Assembly: GCA_900470965.1 (NCBI GenBank)
Contig: UCCS01000003.1
Location: 8,034 to 42,256, forward strand
DNA: 34,223 nt
Source: Hyphomicrobiales bacterium
Lineage (GTDB): Bacteria; Pseudomonadota; Alphaproteobacteria; Rhizobiales; Rhizobiaceae
Reading direction: 5' to 3'
The position numbers were made by a program, and so were the translations under genes. Below, piece after piece: positions 21,262-29,862 of the stretch. Numbering within the stretch: position 1 is the stretch's first letter; every line of letters starts with the position of its first letter. The notes beneath the pieces were generated by a model, which saw only the letters and a list, made by a program, of their open reading frames with translations, searched no databases and was not told where the DNA came from.

Positions 21262-22837
21262 GGTCGTCCTCAATCGGTATGATCATTTCGAAGATGGCGC
21301 CCCCTTCAGGATGATTGCCGGCGATCAGCTGGCCGCCTCTGGCCTCCAGCGTGCTGCGGCAGATGGAGAGCCCCATGCCCATTCCGGAGGGCTTGGTCGT
21401 GAAGAAGGGGGTGAAGAGCTTCGCCATGGCCTCCTCGCTGATACCGGGGCCGAAATCCCTGACGGAGAGGCTGACGAATATATCATCCTTCCTGGCGAGC
21501 GAGATCAGAATCTTGCGCTGGTCGATTGCCGTTTCGCGCATGGCCTGCACGGCATTGGTGACGAGGTTGATGAGCACCTGCTGCAGCTCGATACGGATCG
21601 CCTTCACTGTGATCGGCTGTTCGGGTGGGTTCACATCGAAGTCGACCATGTCGCGCTGGAAGTCGTGCTCCATCAGGGCGCGTGTTTCCTCGATCAACGT
21701 TTCGAGATCGACCTGCTCGGGCGTGCGATCGCCCTGCGTCAGCATGGAGCGGGTATTGTGGATGATTTCGCTCGCCCGCTGGCTGTCGCGAATGATGCGC
21801 TCGGCCGAACGGCGCACGGCCGCGAGATCCGGCGGCTCGCGGTTCAGCCATCTGAGGAGCGTCTGGGCGTTGACGACGATAGCGCCGAGCGGCTGGTTGA
21901 GCTCGTGGGCGAGCGAGGCGGAAAGTGTGCCGACGGTCGCGGCGCGCGAGGCGCGGGCAAGCTCATCCTGAGCCTCGCGAATGGCTTTCTGCATCATTTC
22001 CCGCTGGGTGATATCCACCATGCCGACGACCACGCGATTGAAGGCGGCGGGATCTTCCGGAAAGCTCATGCTCATGATGACAAGCCTGGTCTCGCCATTC
22101 TCCGCAATCAGGTTGCCCTTGCCCTCGAAATGCCGTTCGCCGCAAAAGATGGCATTCATCAGGTCCAGGAAGGTATCGTCATCAGGGGCGATGTAGTGGC
22201 GCATCGTGTGCGAGGGCAGGCCGCCGGCCACATGGCCGAGCAGTTCCATTGCTGCGTCGTTGGAGGCGATGGTGCGGATGAGGCCTGTGCAGGTGGCGAT
22301 GACGCTGGGGTTTGTTCGGTAGTAGTCTTTGAGGTCACTCACACCTTCCGCCTTCAAAGACATCAGGAAGGCTCGCACTGCGGAATAATCGCGTTCCCAG
22401 AGTGCGATGCGGCTGTGCTCGAAGATGTAGCGATAGCGGGTTTCGCTGTCGCGAAGATGCAAGTTGGCTTCGATGAGGCCGGCACGCGCGGTTTCGTTCC
22501 TGAGGATAAGGGCACAGGTGATGGTGATGGCGGCGAGAGAAACCGCTAACCGCAACTGGGCCGGGACATTTTCTCCGAGGCCGTGAGAATAGAAATAGGC
22601 GAAAAGAGTAAGGGCGGCGCAGACAACTGTGAGGAGAGTGGTGCCTATCCTCGTCAGCATTTCTGCCGATAGCAGCAGCACGATAACATAGAGGACGGCG
22701 ATGGCGCTTTCGATCTCGGTAAAGGCATCGACGTAGAACACGGTGGCGCTGAGCACCAGTGCGATCAGGCCGAGCGTGATCTCATGCGAGAGCGTTCCTC
22801 GCCGGTTGATGAGTTTCGATACAATGAATGATCCCAT
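21248..22837 (-). CDS. Membrane PAS-domain sensor histidine kinase, FixL/TodS-like
   Basis: 529-residue inner-membrane kinase. The N-terminal 115 residues hold four to five hydrophobic segments (LGLIALVLSATVFYV, AIAVLYVIVLLLSA, TTLLTVVCAALTLFAYF, LAVSLAAITITCALI), with little periplasmic sequence. Residues about 130-285 are PAS-like, in two parts. The dimerisation domain has ELARASRAATVGTLSASLAH and ELNQPLGAIVVNAQTLLRWL with phospho-acceptor His311. ATPase boxes follow: QVLINLVTNAVQAM (N), DFGPGIS (G1) and GMGMGLSI (G2). No haem-binding FixL motif is obvious, so oxygen sensing is not supported. It is first in the kinase, response regulator, receiver cluster. The signal is unknown; a membrane-embedded or intracellular cue is suggested by the architecture. 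Confidence 0.94.
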   Translation of the reverse strand: MGSFIVSKLINRRGTLSHEITLGLIALVLSATVFYVDAFTEIESAIAVLYVIVLLLSAEMLTRIGTTLLTVVCAALTLFAYFYSHGLGENVPAQLRLAVSLAAITITCALILRNETARAGLIEANLHLRDSETRYRYIFEHSRIALWERDYSAVRAFLMSLKAEGVSDLKDYYRTNPSVIATCTGLIRTIASNDAAMELLGHVAGGLPSHTMRHYIAPDDDTFLDLMNAIFCGERHFEGKGNLIAENGETRLVIMSMSFPEDPAAFNRVVVGMVDITQREMMQKAIREAQDELARASRAATVGTLSASLAHELNQPLGAIVVNAQTLLRWLNREPPDLAAVRRSAERIIRDSQRASEIIHNTRSMLTQGDRTPEQVDLETLIEETRALMEHDFQRDMVDFDVNPPEQPITVKAIRIELQQVLINLVTNAVQAMRETAIDQRKILISLARKDDIFVSLSVRDFGPGISEEAMAKLFTPFFTTKPSGMGMGLSICRSTLEARGGQLIAGNHPEGGAIFEMIIPIEDDHDRH

Positions 22838-23402
22838 ACCCCCTCGCTGTTGGTTCCGGTCTTCTACCCATACCGGCTAGTGCGCGTTTACCTTAATGGC
22901 GTGTTTATCGGCGCAAAACTATACCAAAGTGTTGGAAGCATGGGCCGAATTGTCTCTACGCTTGAAAAGGAAAGACCGCCCCGGGCGGCGGGACGGTCTC
23001 TGGCGGATGGGAGGATCCGCAGGGCTTCGGCGGAGGGGGACGCCTGCCCTAGAGGTGGCAAGGGGCGGTGCCACCAGCTTGGAACCGTGAATGGTCAGGT
23101 CGGTTCCGAGCTACGAGTACAAGTTAAATCCAAGTGTCCTGAGACATAACTATACTTAGGTTTTGGTCCGGCCATACGAAGCGGCAGGTCGGTTTCCCTG
23201 GTGAATGGCTTTGAAATTTGTTCCGACGACTTCCGCTATCGCAATAATGACGCTGCAGATGGCAAGCAGAACGGTAAAAATTCCTCGGACACGATCACGA
23301 CTTTACGGCGTGCCAAGGAGTCGCAGCACGCTTGTCATATTGCCAGAGGGATAATCCTGAGACACAGTTCAGCCGGAACACTCCATCTGAACGGGGGCAC
23401 CG
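22838..23402. other. 565-bp noncoding region between kinase and HlyD genes
   Basis: I see no convincing gene here. Contents: a 7-bp hairpin GGTGGCA (23054-23060) / TGCCACC (23069-23075) without T tract, and a 10-bp direct repeat TCCTGAGACA at 23137-23146 and 23355-23364, the second about 40 bp before the HlyD start. Promoters for both divergent units must lie here. A plus-strand open frame at 22850-23149 has no ribosome site and no recognisable protein. Confidence 0.5.
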
Positions 23403-24389
23403 ATGAAGGTAGCAGGAATGGTTCGGGCAGTTGTGGGAATTGTAGCCCTTGTCGTTCTTGGTGTTCTCCTGTGGTTTGCGACGCGACCACCGCCGCTGGT
23501 GGTGCAGGGCGAGGTTTCCGCCAATCGCGTCGATATCAGCCCGCGCGTCGCTGGCCGTATTCTCAAACTCAACGCCGATGTCGGTGACAATGTCGAGAAG
23601 GGCACCGTTATTGCCGAACTGGAAAGCCCGCAATTGACGGCGGCGCTGCATTTGGCTGAAGCGGCAGTCGGCGTTTCAGAGGCCGACCTCACTCGTGTCA
23701 ACAGCACGCGTCCCGAAACTATCGATGCGGCCAATGCCGAGCTTGCCGCAGCAAGCGCCGATGTCACGCTTTATCAGGAAGAGTCCGCCCGTCAGGCGCG
23801 GTTGATCACGACAGGCGCTTCGACGCAGGCGCAGGTCGATCAGACTGCCCGTAACCTGGAGGCCGCGATCCGCAAGCAGGAATCCGCAGCCGCCAATGCA
23901 CGGCTTGCGACGGCCGGTTCCAGTAAGGAAGAAAAGGCGCTTGCCGCCGCTCAGGTGGAGCAGGCACGTGCGTCCCTCAACCAGCGGCAAGTGGACGTTT
24001 CAGAACTGGTCATCCATGCGCCGATCTCCGGTCAGGTGACGACGCGCGTCGCCGAGCTCGGCGAAAATTTCAGCGCCGGTTCGCCGCTGTTTTCGATTAT
24101 CGACCTGCAGAATCCCTGGTTCACGTTCAATCTTCGCGAGGACCTGCTGAAGGGACTCAAGGTCGGCGACGGTTTTGACGTCACGGTTCCGGCGCTTGCC
24201 GGCAGTCCAATCCCGGTCAAGGTGACGATGATCAACGCGCAGGGCCAATATGCGACCTGGCGCGCGACACGCGCGACCGGCGATTTCGACCTGCGTACCT
24301 TCGAGGTACGCGCCGTTCCGGTCAATCCCGTCGAGGGGCTTCGGCCAGGCATGAGCGTCATCGCCTCCTGGCCGCCGGCGGGGCGTTGA
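23403..24389 (+). CDS. HlyD-family membrane-fusion / periplasmic adaptor protein
   Basis: 328-residue adaptor anchored by one N-terminal membrane segment (VVGIVALVVLGVLLWFA, about residues 10-27). The lipoyl-like barrel halves are VSANRVDISPRVAGRILKLN ahead of VGDNVEKGTVIAELES and VIHAPISGQVTTRVAELGEN. Between them, about residues 80-195 are Ala/Glu/Gln-rich coiled coil (AANAELAAASADVTLYQEES). The beta-barrel contains PVKVTMINAQGQYATW and the end is GLRPGMSVIASWPPAGR. It is the first gene of a three-gene unit with two ABC-2 permeases, 1 nt apart from the next gene. It resembles the YhiI/YbhG adaptors that link an exporter to an outer-membrane channel. The cargo is unknown. Confidence 0.93.
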   Translation: MKVAGMVRAVVGIVALVVLGVLLWFATRPPPLVVQGEVSANRVDISPRVAGRILKLNADVGDNVEKGTVIAELESPQLTAALHLAEAAVGVSEADLTRVNSTRPETIDAANAELAAASADVTLYQEESARQARLITTGASTQAQVDQTARNLEAAIRKQESAAANARLATAGSSKEEKALAAAQVEQARASLNQRQVDVSELVIHAPISGQVTTRVAELGENFSAGSPLFSIIDLQNPWFTFNLREDLLKGLKVGDGFDVTVPALAGSPIPVKVTMINAQGQYATWRATRATGDFDLRTFEVRAVPVNPVEGLRPGMSVIASWPPAGR

Positions 24390-24390
24390 G

Positions 24391-25602
24391 ATGAAGTCGC
24401 CCGGCGGGCGTCGTCCCGGCTTCCTCCTGGTGTTCCGGCGGGAGTTCGACTGGTTCTATCGCCGGCCGTTTCTGCTTTTCCTGACGACGCTCTTGCCGCT
24501 GCTCTTGATGGGCGTACTTGCCATCGTCTTCAGCGCGGGACTGGCGACACGGCTGCCGATCGCCGTGCTCGATCTCGACGGCAGCGATCTTTCGCGAACG
24601 ATTATTCGCGCAGTCGATGCGACGCCGGATACCGCTGTCGCAGTCAATGTCAGCGACCTCACGGAAGGCCGTGCGCTGATCCTGTCCGGCAAGGTTCACG
24701 GACTACTGATGCTGCCACGCAATCTGGAGCGCGATGTATTCGCCGGCCGGCGTCCCGAGGTGGTGTTCTTTTACAATACGCAGACGCTGACAACAGGTAA
24801 TCTTACGCTCAGGGGCGTCAGTGCTGCCGTGCCGACTGTGGCCGCCGGCATCCGCCTGTCGCTGCGCACGGCGCAGGGGCAGCCGGTCGATATTGCGCAG
24901 GCCGATCTTTCGCCGATCCCCGTGCAGGTCAATCCGCTTTTCAATCCGACGCTCAACTATGCGCATTTTCTGCTCGCAGCGCTGATGCCGGCCTTGCTGC
25001 AGGTGGTGATCGTTACCACCATGGCTTACACGGTTGGCATGGATGCCGAAACAACGCACCGTCTCGTCATTCTGCGGCGGCTTGGCGGCGGTCTGTGGCC
25101 GGCAATGGCCGGCAAGATGCTACCCTACACACTGATCTTCCTTGTGGTTCTCGGTCTTTCAGACGCCATTCTTTTCGGCGTGCTCGACATGCCGCTCAGG
25201 GGCGAGCGTTGGATCCTCGTCGTGGCCGGATTGCTCTTCATTCTCGCGAACCAGTTCATCGGTGTGCTGTTGGCGCTTTTCCTGCGGCCGGTCGCAAGCG
25301 CCATCAGCATCGGCACGCTGATGTTCGCACCATCCTTCGGTTATATGGGCATCGGCTTTCCGCGGTTGGCGATGAACGACTTCTCCTACTGGTGGGGCGA
25401 GCTCATTCCCGGCACCTGGTATCTGACGGCTAGGATCGATCAGACGATCCGAGGCACGCCGGTCGATCTGTCGCTGAAGCCTTTGATGGTGCTCGGCATA
25501 TTCGTTCTGGTGCTGGCGATCGTGACGGCGCTGCGGCTGGAAGTGTTCCGCATTCGCCGGCAGCGACAGGTGGCGCAGCAGCTGAGGGAGGTCACGCCAT
25601 GA
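24391..25602 (+). CDS. ABC-2 type exporter permease
   Basis: 403-residue inner-membrane protein. One membrane segment near the N-terminus (FLLFLTTLLPLLLMGVLAIVF, about residues 28-48) is followed by a periplasmic domain of about 130 residues that includes PIAVLDLDGSDLSRTIIRAV. About five more segments close the protein (LLAALMPALLQVVIVTTMAY, LIFLVVLGLSDAILFGVL, WILVVAGLLFILANQFIGVL and others). This is the YhhJ/YbhR layout (ABC2_membrane_3). It overlaps the next permease by 4 nt (ATGA). No ATPase domain is fused to it. Confidence 0.93.
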   Translation: MKSPGGRRPGFLLVFRREFDWFYRRPFLLFLTTLLPLLLMGVLAIVFSAGLATRLPIAVLDLDGSDLSRTIIRAVDATPDTAVAVNVSDLTEGRALILSGKVHGLLMLPRNLERDVFAGRRPEVVFFYNTQTLTTGNLTLRGVSAAVPTVAAGIRLSLRTAQGQPVDIAQADLSPIPVQVNPLFNPTLNYAHFLLAALMPALLQVVIVTTMAYTVGMDAETTHRLVILRRLGGGLWPAMAGKMLPYTLIFLVVLGLSDAILFGVLDMPLRGERWILVVAGLLFILANQFIGVLLALFLRPVASAISIGTLMFAPSFGYMGIGFPRLAMNDFSYWWGELIPGTWYLTARIDQTIRGTPVDLSLKPLMVLGIFVLVLAIVTALRLEVFRIRRQRQVAQQLREVTP

Positions 25603-26771
25603 GGGCCTTGCTGGCGATCTTCCGCATCGAGCTGATCCGCATTCTGACTCTGCGCCCGGCACTCGCGGTACTGGTCTTCGGGCCACTAATCTATGCCCTC
25701 TATTACCCACAGCCCTATGCAAACGAGGCGCTGCGCGACGTGCCGATCGCCGTCGTCGATCTCGACGATACGACGAGCAGCCGTGAGCTGGTGCGCCGTA
25801 TCGATGCGTCGAGCGATGTCGCAGTGGCCGCGATGCTGCCGGATCAGGTCAGTGCCGAGCGGGCGGTGCAAGGACGCCAGCTTTACGGCATTCTGGTCAT
25901 CCCGCAATATTTCGAACGTGATCTGCTGCATGGGCGGCAATCGCCGGTCGCGCTTTATGGGGACGCCAGCTATTTCCTGATCTATCAGCGCATTTCCGGT
26001 GCCGTCGTTGCCGTTGCGAGGACCATGGGCGCGGAAATCGAGACGGCGCGGCTGATTGCGGCCAATATCGACCCGGTACTGGCGGCAGCTGCCCCCGATC
26101 CCATGCCGTTGACGACGGTCGCACTGTTCAATCCGCAGGGCGGTTATGCGACCTATATCCTGCCTGCAGCCTTTGTTCTGATCCTGCAGCAAACGCTGCT
26201 GATCGGCGTTGGCCTGCTTGGGACGATCGGCAATGATGCGGCGGCGCGGGATCCTGCCGCCTCGGCGGCCGGCCCCTTTGCCCGCGTCGGCGGCAGGCTG
26301 CTTGCCTATCTCGTTATCGAGGCGATCGTATTGCCATTCTATCTGATCGTGCTGCCTTACCTTTACGGCATTCCGCGGTTGGGTGGTTTGCTGACGATCT
26401 TTGCCTTCTGCCTGCCGTTCGTACTGGCAGTTGCCACGCTCGGGATGGTGATTGCCTCCCTGTTCCGCAAGCCTCTCGTCGTTCAGCTCGTCTGCGCCAC
26501 GCTCGGGTTGCCTTTCATGTTCCTTGCCGGTTTTTCATGGCCGAGCGAAGCCATACCCGAGCCGTTGCGGGCGCTGACCGTTCTGCTGCCAAGCACAAGT
26601 GCCATCAACGGCATCGTCGAGGTGTCGCAGCTCGGCGCTCCGCTTCAGGCGGTCAGGGAACCGTTCCTTACGCTGTGGATACTTGCTGCGGTTTACGGGC
26701 TCGTCGCGGTGCTGCTGGACATCAGGTCCGCAAGGGAAAAGCCCGCGGCACAGGCCCCTGCGGGCGGTTGA
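25599..26771 (+). CDS. ABC-2 type exporter permease (second)
   Basis: 390-residue paralogue of the preceding permease with the same layout: an N-terminal membrane segment (PALAVLVFGPLIYALYY, about residues 19-35), a periplasmic domain starting VPIAVVDLDDTTSSRELVRR, then segments such as ILPAAFVLILQQTLLIGVGL and AFCLPFVLAVATLGMVIASL. FLAGFSWPSEAIPEPLRALT is the usual YhhJ-type ending. The two permeases probably form a heterodimeric channel. No nucleotide-binding protein lies next to them, so an ATPase must come from elsewhere or the unit is incomplete. The gene ends 105 bp before the aldo/keto reductase. Confidence 0.93.
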   Translation: MRALLAIFRIELIRILTLRPALAVLVFGPLIYALYYPQPYANEALRDVPIAVVDLDDTTSSRELVRRIDASSDVAVAAMLPDQVSAERAVQGRQLYGILVIPQYFERDLLHGRQSPVALYGDASYFLIYQRISGAVVAVARTMGAEIETARLIAANIDPVLAAAAPDPMPLTTVALFNPQGGYATYILPAAFVLILQQTLLIGVGLLGTIGNDAAARDPAASAAGPFARVGGRLLAYLVIEAIVLPFYLIVLPYLYGIPRLGGLLTIFAFCLPFVLAVATLGMVIASLFRKPLVVQLVCATLGLPFMFLAGFSWPSEAIPEPLRALTVLLPSTSAINGIVEVSQLGAPLQAVREPFLTLWILAAVYGLVAVLLDIRSAREKPAAQAPAGG

Positions 26772-26814
26772 TGGCGCCATCTCATTTTGAGATAGCCGCA
26801 TCGAATAAACCTAT

Positions 26815-26843
26815 TTGTCACAATAGTGTCGCCACGGCATAGT
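26815..26843 (+). promoter_or_regulatory. Candidate promoter of the AKR-fae-ALDH unit
   Basis: TTGTCA (26815-26820), a 17-nt spacer and CATAGT (26838-26843) make a fair sigma-70-type promoter 33 bp before the aldo/keto reductase start. A short hairpin ATCTCA-TTT-TGAGAT (26779-26793) lies upstream, just after the exporter stop. Confidence 0.45.
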
Positions 26844-26876
26844 CTTAGGAGGGAGAAACACTTTTAGGACATTGCT

Positions 26877-27872
26877 GTGGAATATGTGCGCTTTGGCCAG
26901 ACCGGCCTGAAGGTTTCGTCGCTTTGCCTTGGTACCATGGGTATCGGGACATCCAAGTGGAAGGGTTGGGTGTTGGACGAAGAAAAATCGGTGCCAATCC
27001 TAAAGAAGGCGCTCGATGTCGGTATCAATTTCTTCGACATGGCGGACTGGTATTCGACCGGCGTCAACGAGCAGGTCGTGGCCCGCACACTGCTGTCGCT
27101 GACGGAACGCGAAAAGCTGGTGCTCGCCACCAAGGCCTTCTATCCGATGAGCGACGATCCGAACGACAAGGGTCTGTCGCGCAAGCATCTGATGGCCTCC
27201 ATCGACAAATCGCTGAAGCAGATGGGCACCGACTATGTCGACCTTTACGTCATCCACGCCTTCGATCCGGAAACACCAATCGAGGAAACGATGAACGCTC
27301 TGCATGACATCGTGAAGTCGGGCAAGGTACGCTACATCGGCGCTTCCACCATGTATTCCTGGCAGTTCGCCAAGATGAACCATGTCGCCGACAAGAATGG
27401 CTGGACGCGGTTCGTCAACATGCAGTGCCAGTATTCGCTGCTCTACCGGGAGGAAGAGCGCGAGATGATGCCTTACTGTCAGGATGAGGGCATTGCGGTC
27501 ACGACCTTTTCGCCGCTCGCCCGCGGTTATCTCGCCGGCGGCGGCTCGGCGCCGCGCATCGCCCATGACCTCTATCTCGACTGGTTCGGCGATGAGATCG
27601 ACCAGGAGATCGCCAAGCGCGTCAACGAGATCGCTGCCAAGCGCGACAAGACGGCCAGCCAGATCGCCCAAGCCTGGGTCATCGGTTCCGGCAACAGCAC
27701 GGTTCCAATCGTCGGCACGGAGAGCCCCGAGCATGTCACTGCTGCCATCGAAGCGGCTGCGATCGAGCTGACGGGCGAAGAGCGTGCCTTCCTGGAAGAG
27801 CCCTACCGCCCGCGCGACATGATCAATGACTATAACCCGGTCCGTCGCCCCCGCGCCCTTTCGAAGGCATAA
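26877..27872 (+). CDS. Aldo/keto reductase
   Basis: 331-residue cytoplasmic NADPH-type oxidoreductase with the (alpha/beta)8 pattern. The catalytic tetrad is present: Asp54 and Tyr59 in FFDMADWYS, Lys86 in LATKAF and His127 in YVIHAFD. YIGASTMYSWQFAKM, TFSPLARGYLAGG and VPIVGTESPEHVTAAIEA (cofactor end) match the YajO / IolS-like branch. GTG at 26877 is the start, with AGGA upstream; MEYVRFGQTGLKVSSLCLGT is then the usual N-terminus. It lies 33 nt before the fae homologue and probably reduces or oxidises an aldehyde or ketone of the same pathway. The substrate cannot be named. Confidence 0.93.
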   Translation: MEYVRFGQTGLKVSSLCLGTMGIGTSKWKGWVLDEEKSVPILKKALDVGINFFDMADWYSTGVNEQVVARTLLSLTEREKLVLATKAFYPMSDDPNDKGLSRKHLMASIDKSLKQMGTDYVDLYVIHAFDPETPIEETMNALHDIVKSGKVRYIGASTMYSWQFAKMNHVADKNGWTRFVNMQCQYSLLYREEEREMMPYCQDEGIAVTTFSPLARGYLAGGGSAPRIAHDLYLDWFGDEIDQEIAKRVNEIAAKRDKTASQIAQAWVIGSGNSTVPIVGTESPEHVTAAIEAAAIELTGEERAFLEEPYRPRDMINDYNPVRRPRALSKA

Positions 27873-27905
27873 TGGGTTCGACTCGCATCGCTACTGGAGA
27901 TTTCA

Positions 27906-28415
27906 ATGCTTTATATTGGTGAAGGCTTCGAGGGTTCCGGCCCGAACGCTGCCCATATCAATCTCTACATCGGCCCGAAGAACGGCCCGATTTCCGGCGC
28001 GCTCGCCGGGGCGGCAGCGAGTCCCGGTCCTGGCCACCTGCCGTTCCAGGCAGTGCTGAAGCCAAACCTGCCGGCAAAGCCGGTGACGCTCTTCATCGCC
28101 AAGGCGGTGATGGAATCGGGTTCGTCGCATGAGCTGATGACCTGGGGTCCGGCGCAGGCCGGTGTCGCCGCCGGTATTACTGCAGCGCTGCTCGATGGTT
28201 CGCTGCCGGCGGAAGCTGAAGATGACTGGGTCGCGATTGCCGCCGTCTGGGTCAATCCTTCGGCCAACGACGCCGAAGAGGTATATCATAATAACAAGGC
28301 TGCAACGCATCTTGCCGCCAAGCGCGCTTTGCTGAAGGGCTGGCCGTCGCGTGCCGAGCTTGCCGAAGGCGTGGCAACGGTCGGCAATCCTTTCTTCACG
28401 CCGAAGGTCGCCTGA
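27906..28415 (+). CDS. fae: Formaldehyde-activating enzyme (Fae) family protein
   Basis: 169-residue protein of the Fae family. In methylotrophs and methanogens Fae joins formaldehyde to tetrahydromethanopterin. The match runs along the whole length: IGEGFEG near the start, AAHINLYIGPKNGP with His17 at the position of the catalytic His of Fae, then LPFQAVLKPNLPAKPVTLFI, MTWGPAQAGVAAGITAALLD, DDWVAIAAVWVNPSANDAEE and VYHNNKAATHLAAKRAL. TGGAGA lies upstream of ATG 27906. It is 33 nt after the aldo/keto reductase and 1 nt before the aldehyde dehydrogenase. No methanopterin-synthesis or Mch/Mtd/Ftr gene occurs in the window and Rhizobiaceae normally lack that pathway. It may therefore work on another carbonyl compound or cofactor, which is inference. 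Confidence 0.88.
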   Translation: MLYIGEGFEGSGPNAAHINLYIGPKNGPISGALAGAAASPGPGHLPFQAVLKPNLPAKPVTLFIAKAVMESGSSHELMTWGPAQAGVAAGITAALLDGSLPAEAEDDWVAIAAVWVNPSANDAEEVYHNNKAATHLAAKRALLKGWPSRAELAEGVATVGNPFFTPKVA

Positions 28416-28416
28416 T

Positions 28417-29862
28417 ATGAAGCTTGTCGAAGACAATGCGCTGATCGGTGGAGGCTGGGGAAGTGCTGCTGACAGCAAGCGCTTTGCCGTGCTCAATCCC
28501 GCCGATGGCAGCGAGCTTGCGACCGTGCCGGATTGCGGTGCGGCGGAAGCGCAGCAGGCGATCGACGCCGCAGCGAAGGCCTTCAAGACCTGGCGCAAGA
28601 CGCTCGCTTCGGAGCGTTCTGCCGTGCTGCGACGCTGGGCGGATCTGATGCTTGCCAATCAGGAAGACCTCGCCCGATTGTTGACGGCTGAGCAGGGCAA
28701 GCCGCTCGCTGAAGCGCGTGGCGAGGTCGCCTATGCGGCCGGTTTCCTCACCTGGTTTGCCGAGGAAGGCCGCCGCTCGCATGGTGGCGTCGTGCCGTCG
28801 CACAAGGTCGATGCGCGCATCGTCGTGATGAAGGAGCCTGTCGGTGTCGTCGCGGCTGTAACGCCATGGAACTTCCCTCTGGCGATGATTACCCGCAAGG
28901 TCGGTCCCGCACTTGCTGCCGGCTGCACCATCATCATCAAGCCGGCGGAAGATACGCCGCTTTCGGCTCTGGCGCTTGCCCGTCTCGGCGAACAGGCCGG
29001 CGTTCCCGCTGGTGTGGTCAGCGTGGTGACGACGAAGTCGCCGGCCGATGTCGTCGTCGTCTGGATGAAGAGCCCCGTCGTGCGCAAGTTCTCGTTCACG
29101 GGATCGACGGCGACCGGCAAGCTGCTCATGCGCCAGAGCGCCGATACGGTGAAGCGCATCAGCCTTGAACTCGGCGGCAATGCGCCGCTGATCGTCTTCG
29201 ACGATGCCGATATCGATCAGGCGGTGCGCGGCACGATCGCCTCCAAATTCCGCAATACGGGACAGACCTGCGTCTGCGCGAACCGTATCCTCGTCGAGGA
29301 CGGCATTTATGACCGCTACGCCGAGGCGCTTGCCAAGGCCGTCGCGGCCATGAAGGTCGCGCCCGGCGTCGAGGATGGCGTGGCTCAGGGTCCGCTCATC
29401 AATGCGCCGGCGCTGATGAAGGTCGAGCGGCATGTGACCGACGCCGTCGAAAAGGGCGCCAAGGTGCTGACAGGCGGCAAGCAGCACGAGCGCGGCGGCC
29501 TGTTCTACGCGCCGACCGTGCTCACCGGCATGACGAAGGATATGGCGCTTGCGACCGAAGAGACCTTCGGCCCGGTCGCTGGTCTCTTCCGCTTCAAGGG
29601 TGAGGAAGAGGCGATCGCCCTCGCCAATGATACGGAAACCGGCCTCTCGGCCTATTTCTTCACCCAGAATCTCGGCCGCGCATGGCGTGTCGCCGAAGCG
29701 CTGGAAGCGGGCATGGTTGGCATCAACGAGGGTGTGATCTCGACGGAAGTTGCGCCATTCGGCGGCGTCAAGCAGTCTGGCCTTGGCCGTGAAGGTGCCA
29801 GCGAAGGGCTCGATGAATATCTCGAGAGCAAATACGTCCTGTTCGGCGGGCTTGCGGGATAA
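28417..29862 (+). CDS. NAD(P)-dependent aldehyde dehydrogenase, succinate-semialdehyde dehydrogenase-like
   Basis: 481-residue cytoplasmic enzyme oxidising an aldehyde to an acid. Family residues: Asn152 in TPWNFP, cofactor Lys in IIIKPAEDTP, FTGSTATGK, Glu251 in LELGGNAP and the nucleophile Cys285 in FRNTGQTCVCANR; the TCVCANR wording is typical of GabD-type succinate-semialdehyde dehydrogenases. EETFGPVAGLFRF and APFGGVKQSGLGREGA close the domain. ATG 28417 follows the fae stop by 1 nt; the frame is open upstream inside fae, but that start is not needed. Its stop overlaps the LysR start by 1 nt (TAATG). The true substrate may be another semialdehyde produced in this operon. Confidence 0.94.
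   Translation: MKLVEDNALIGGGWGSAADSKRFAVLNPADGSELATVPDCGAAEAQQAIDAAAKAFKTWRKTLASERSAVLRRWADLMLANQEDLARLLTAEQGKPLAEARGEVAYAAGFLTWFAEEGRRSHGGVVPSHKVDARIVVMKEPVGVVAAVTPWNFPLAMITRKVGPALAAGCTIIIKPAEDTPLSALALARLGEQAGVPAGVVSVVTTKSPADVVVVWMKSPVVRKFSFTGSTATGKLLMRQSADTVKRISLELGGNAPLIVFDDADIDQAVRGTIASKFRNTGQTCVCANRILVEDGIYDRYAEALAKAVAAMKVAPGVEDGVAQGPLINAPALMKVERHVTDAVEKGAKVLTGGKQHERGGLFYAPTVLTGMTKDMALATEETFGPVAGLFRFKGEEEAIALANDTETGLSAYFFTQNLGRAWRVAEALEAGMVGINEGVISTEVAPFGGVKQSGLGREGASEGLDEYLESKYVLFGGLAG

Noticed and set aside
21251..22549. Plus-strand open frame of 432 residues opposite the histidine kinase
   Set aside because: Mirror of the kinase codons; no domain and no ribosome site.
21248..22837. 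Kinase as an oxygen-sensing FixL
   Set aside because: I cannot find the haem-binding PAS histidine context, and no fixK or nif/fix genes are nearby.
22850..23149. Possible 99-residue protein in the noncoding region before the HlyD gene
   Set aside because: No ribosome site, low-complexity Arg/Gly-rich product and no recognisable domain.
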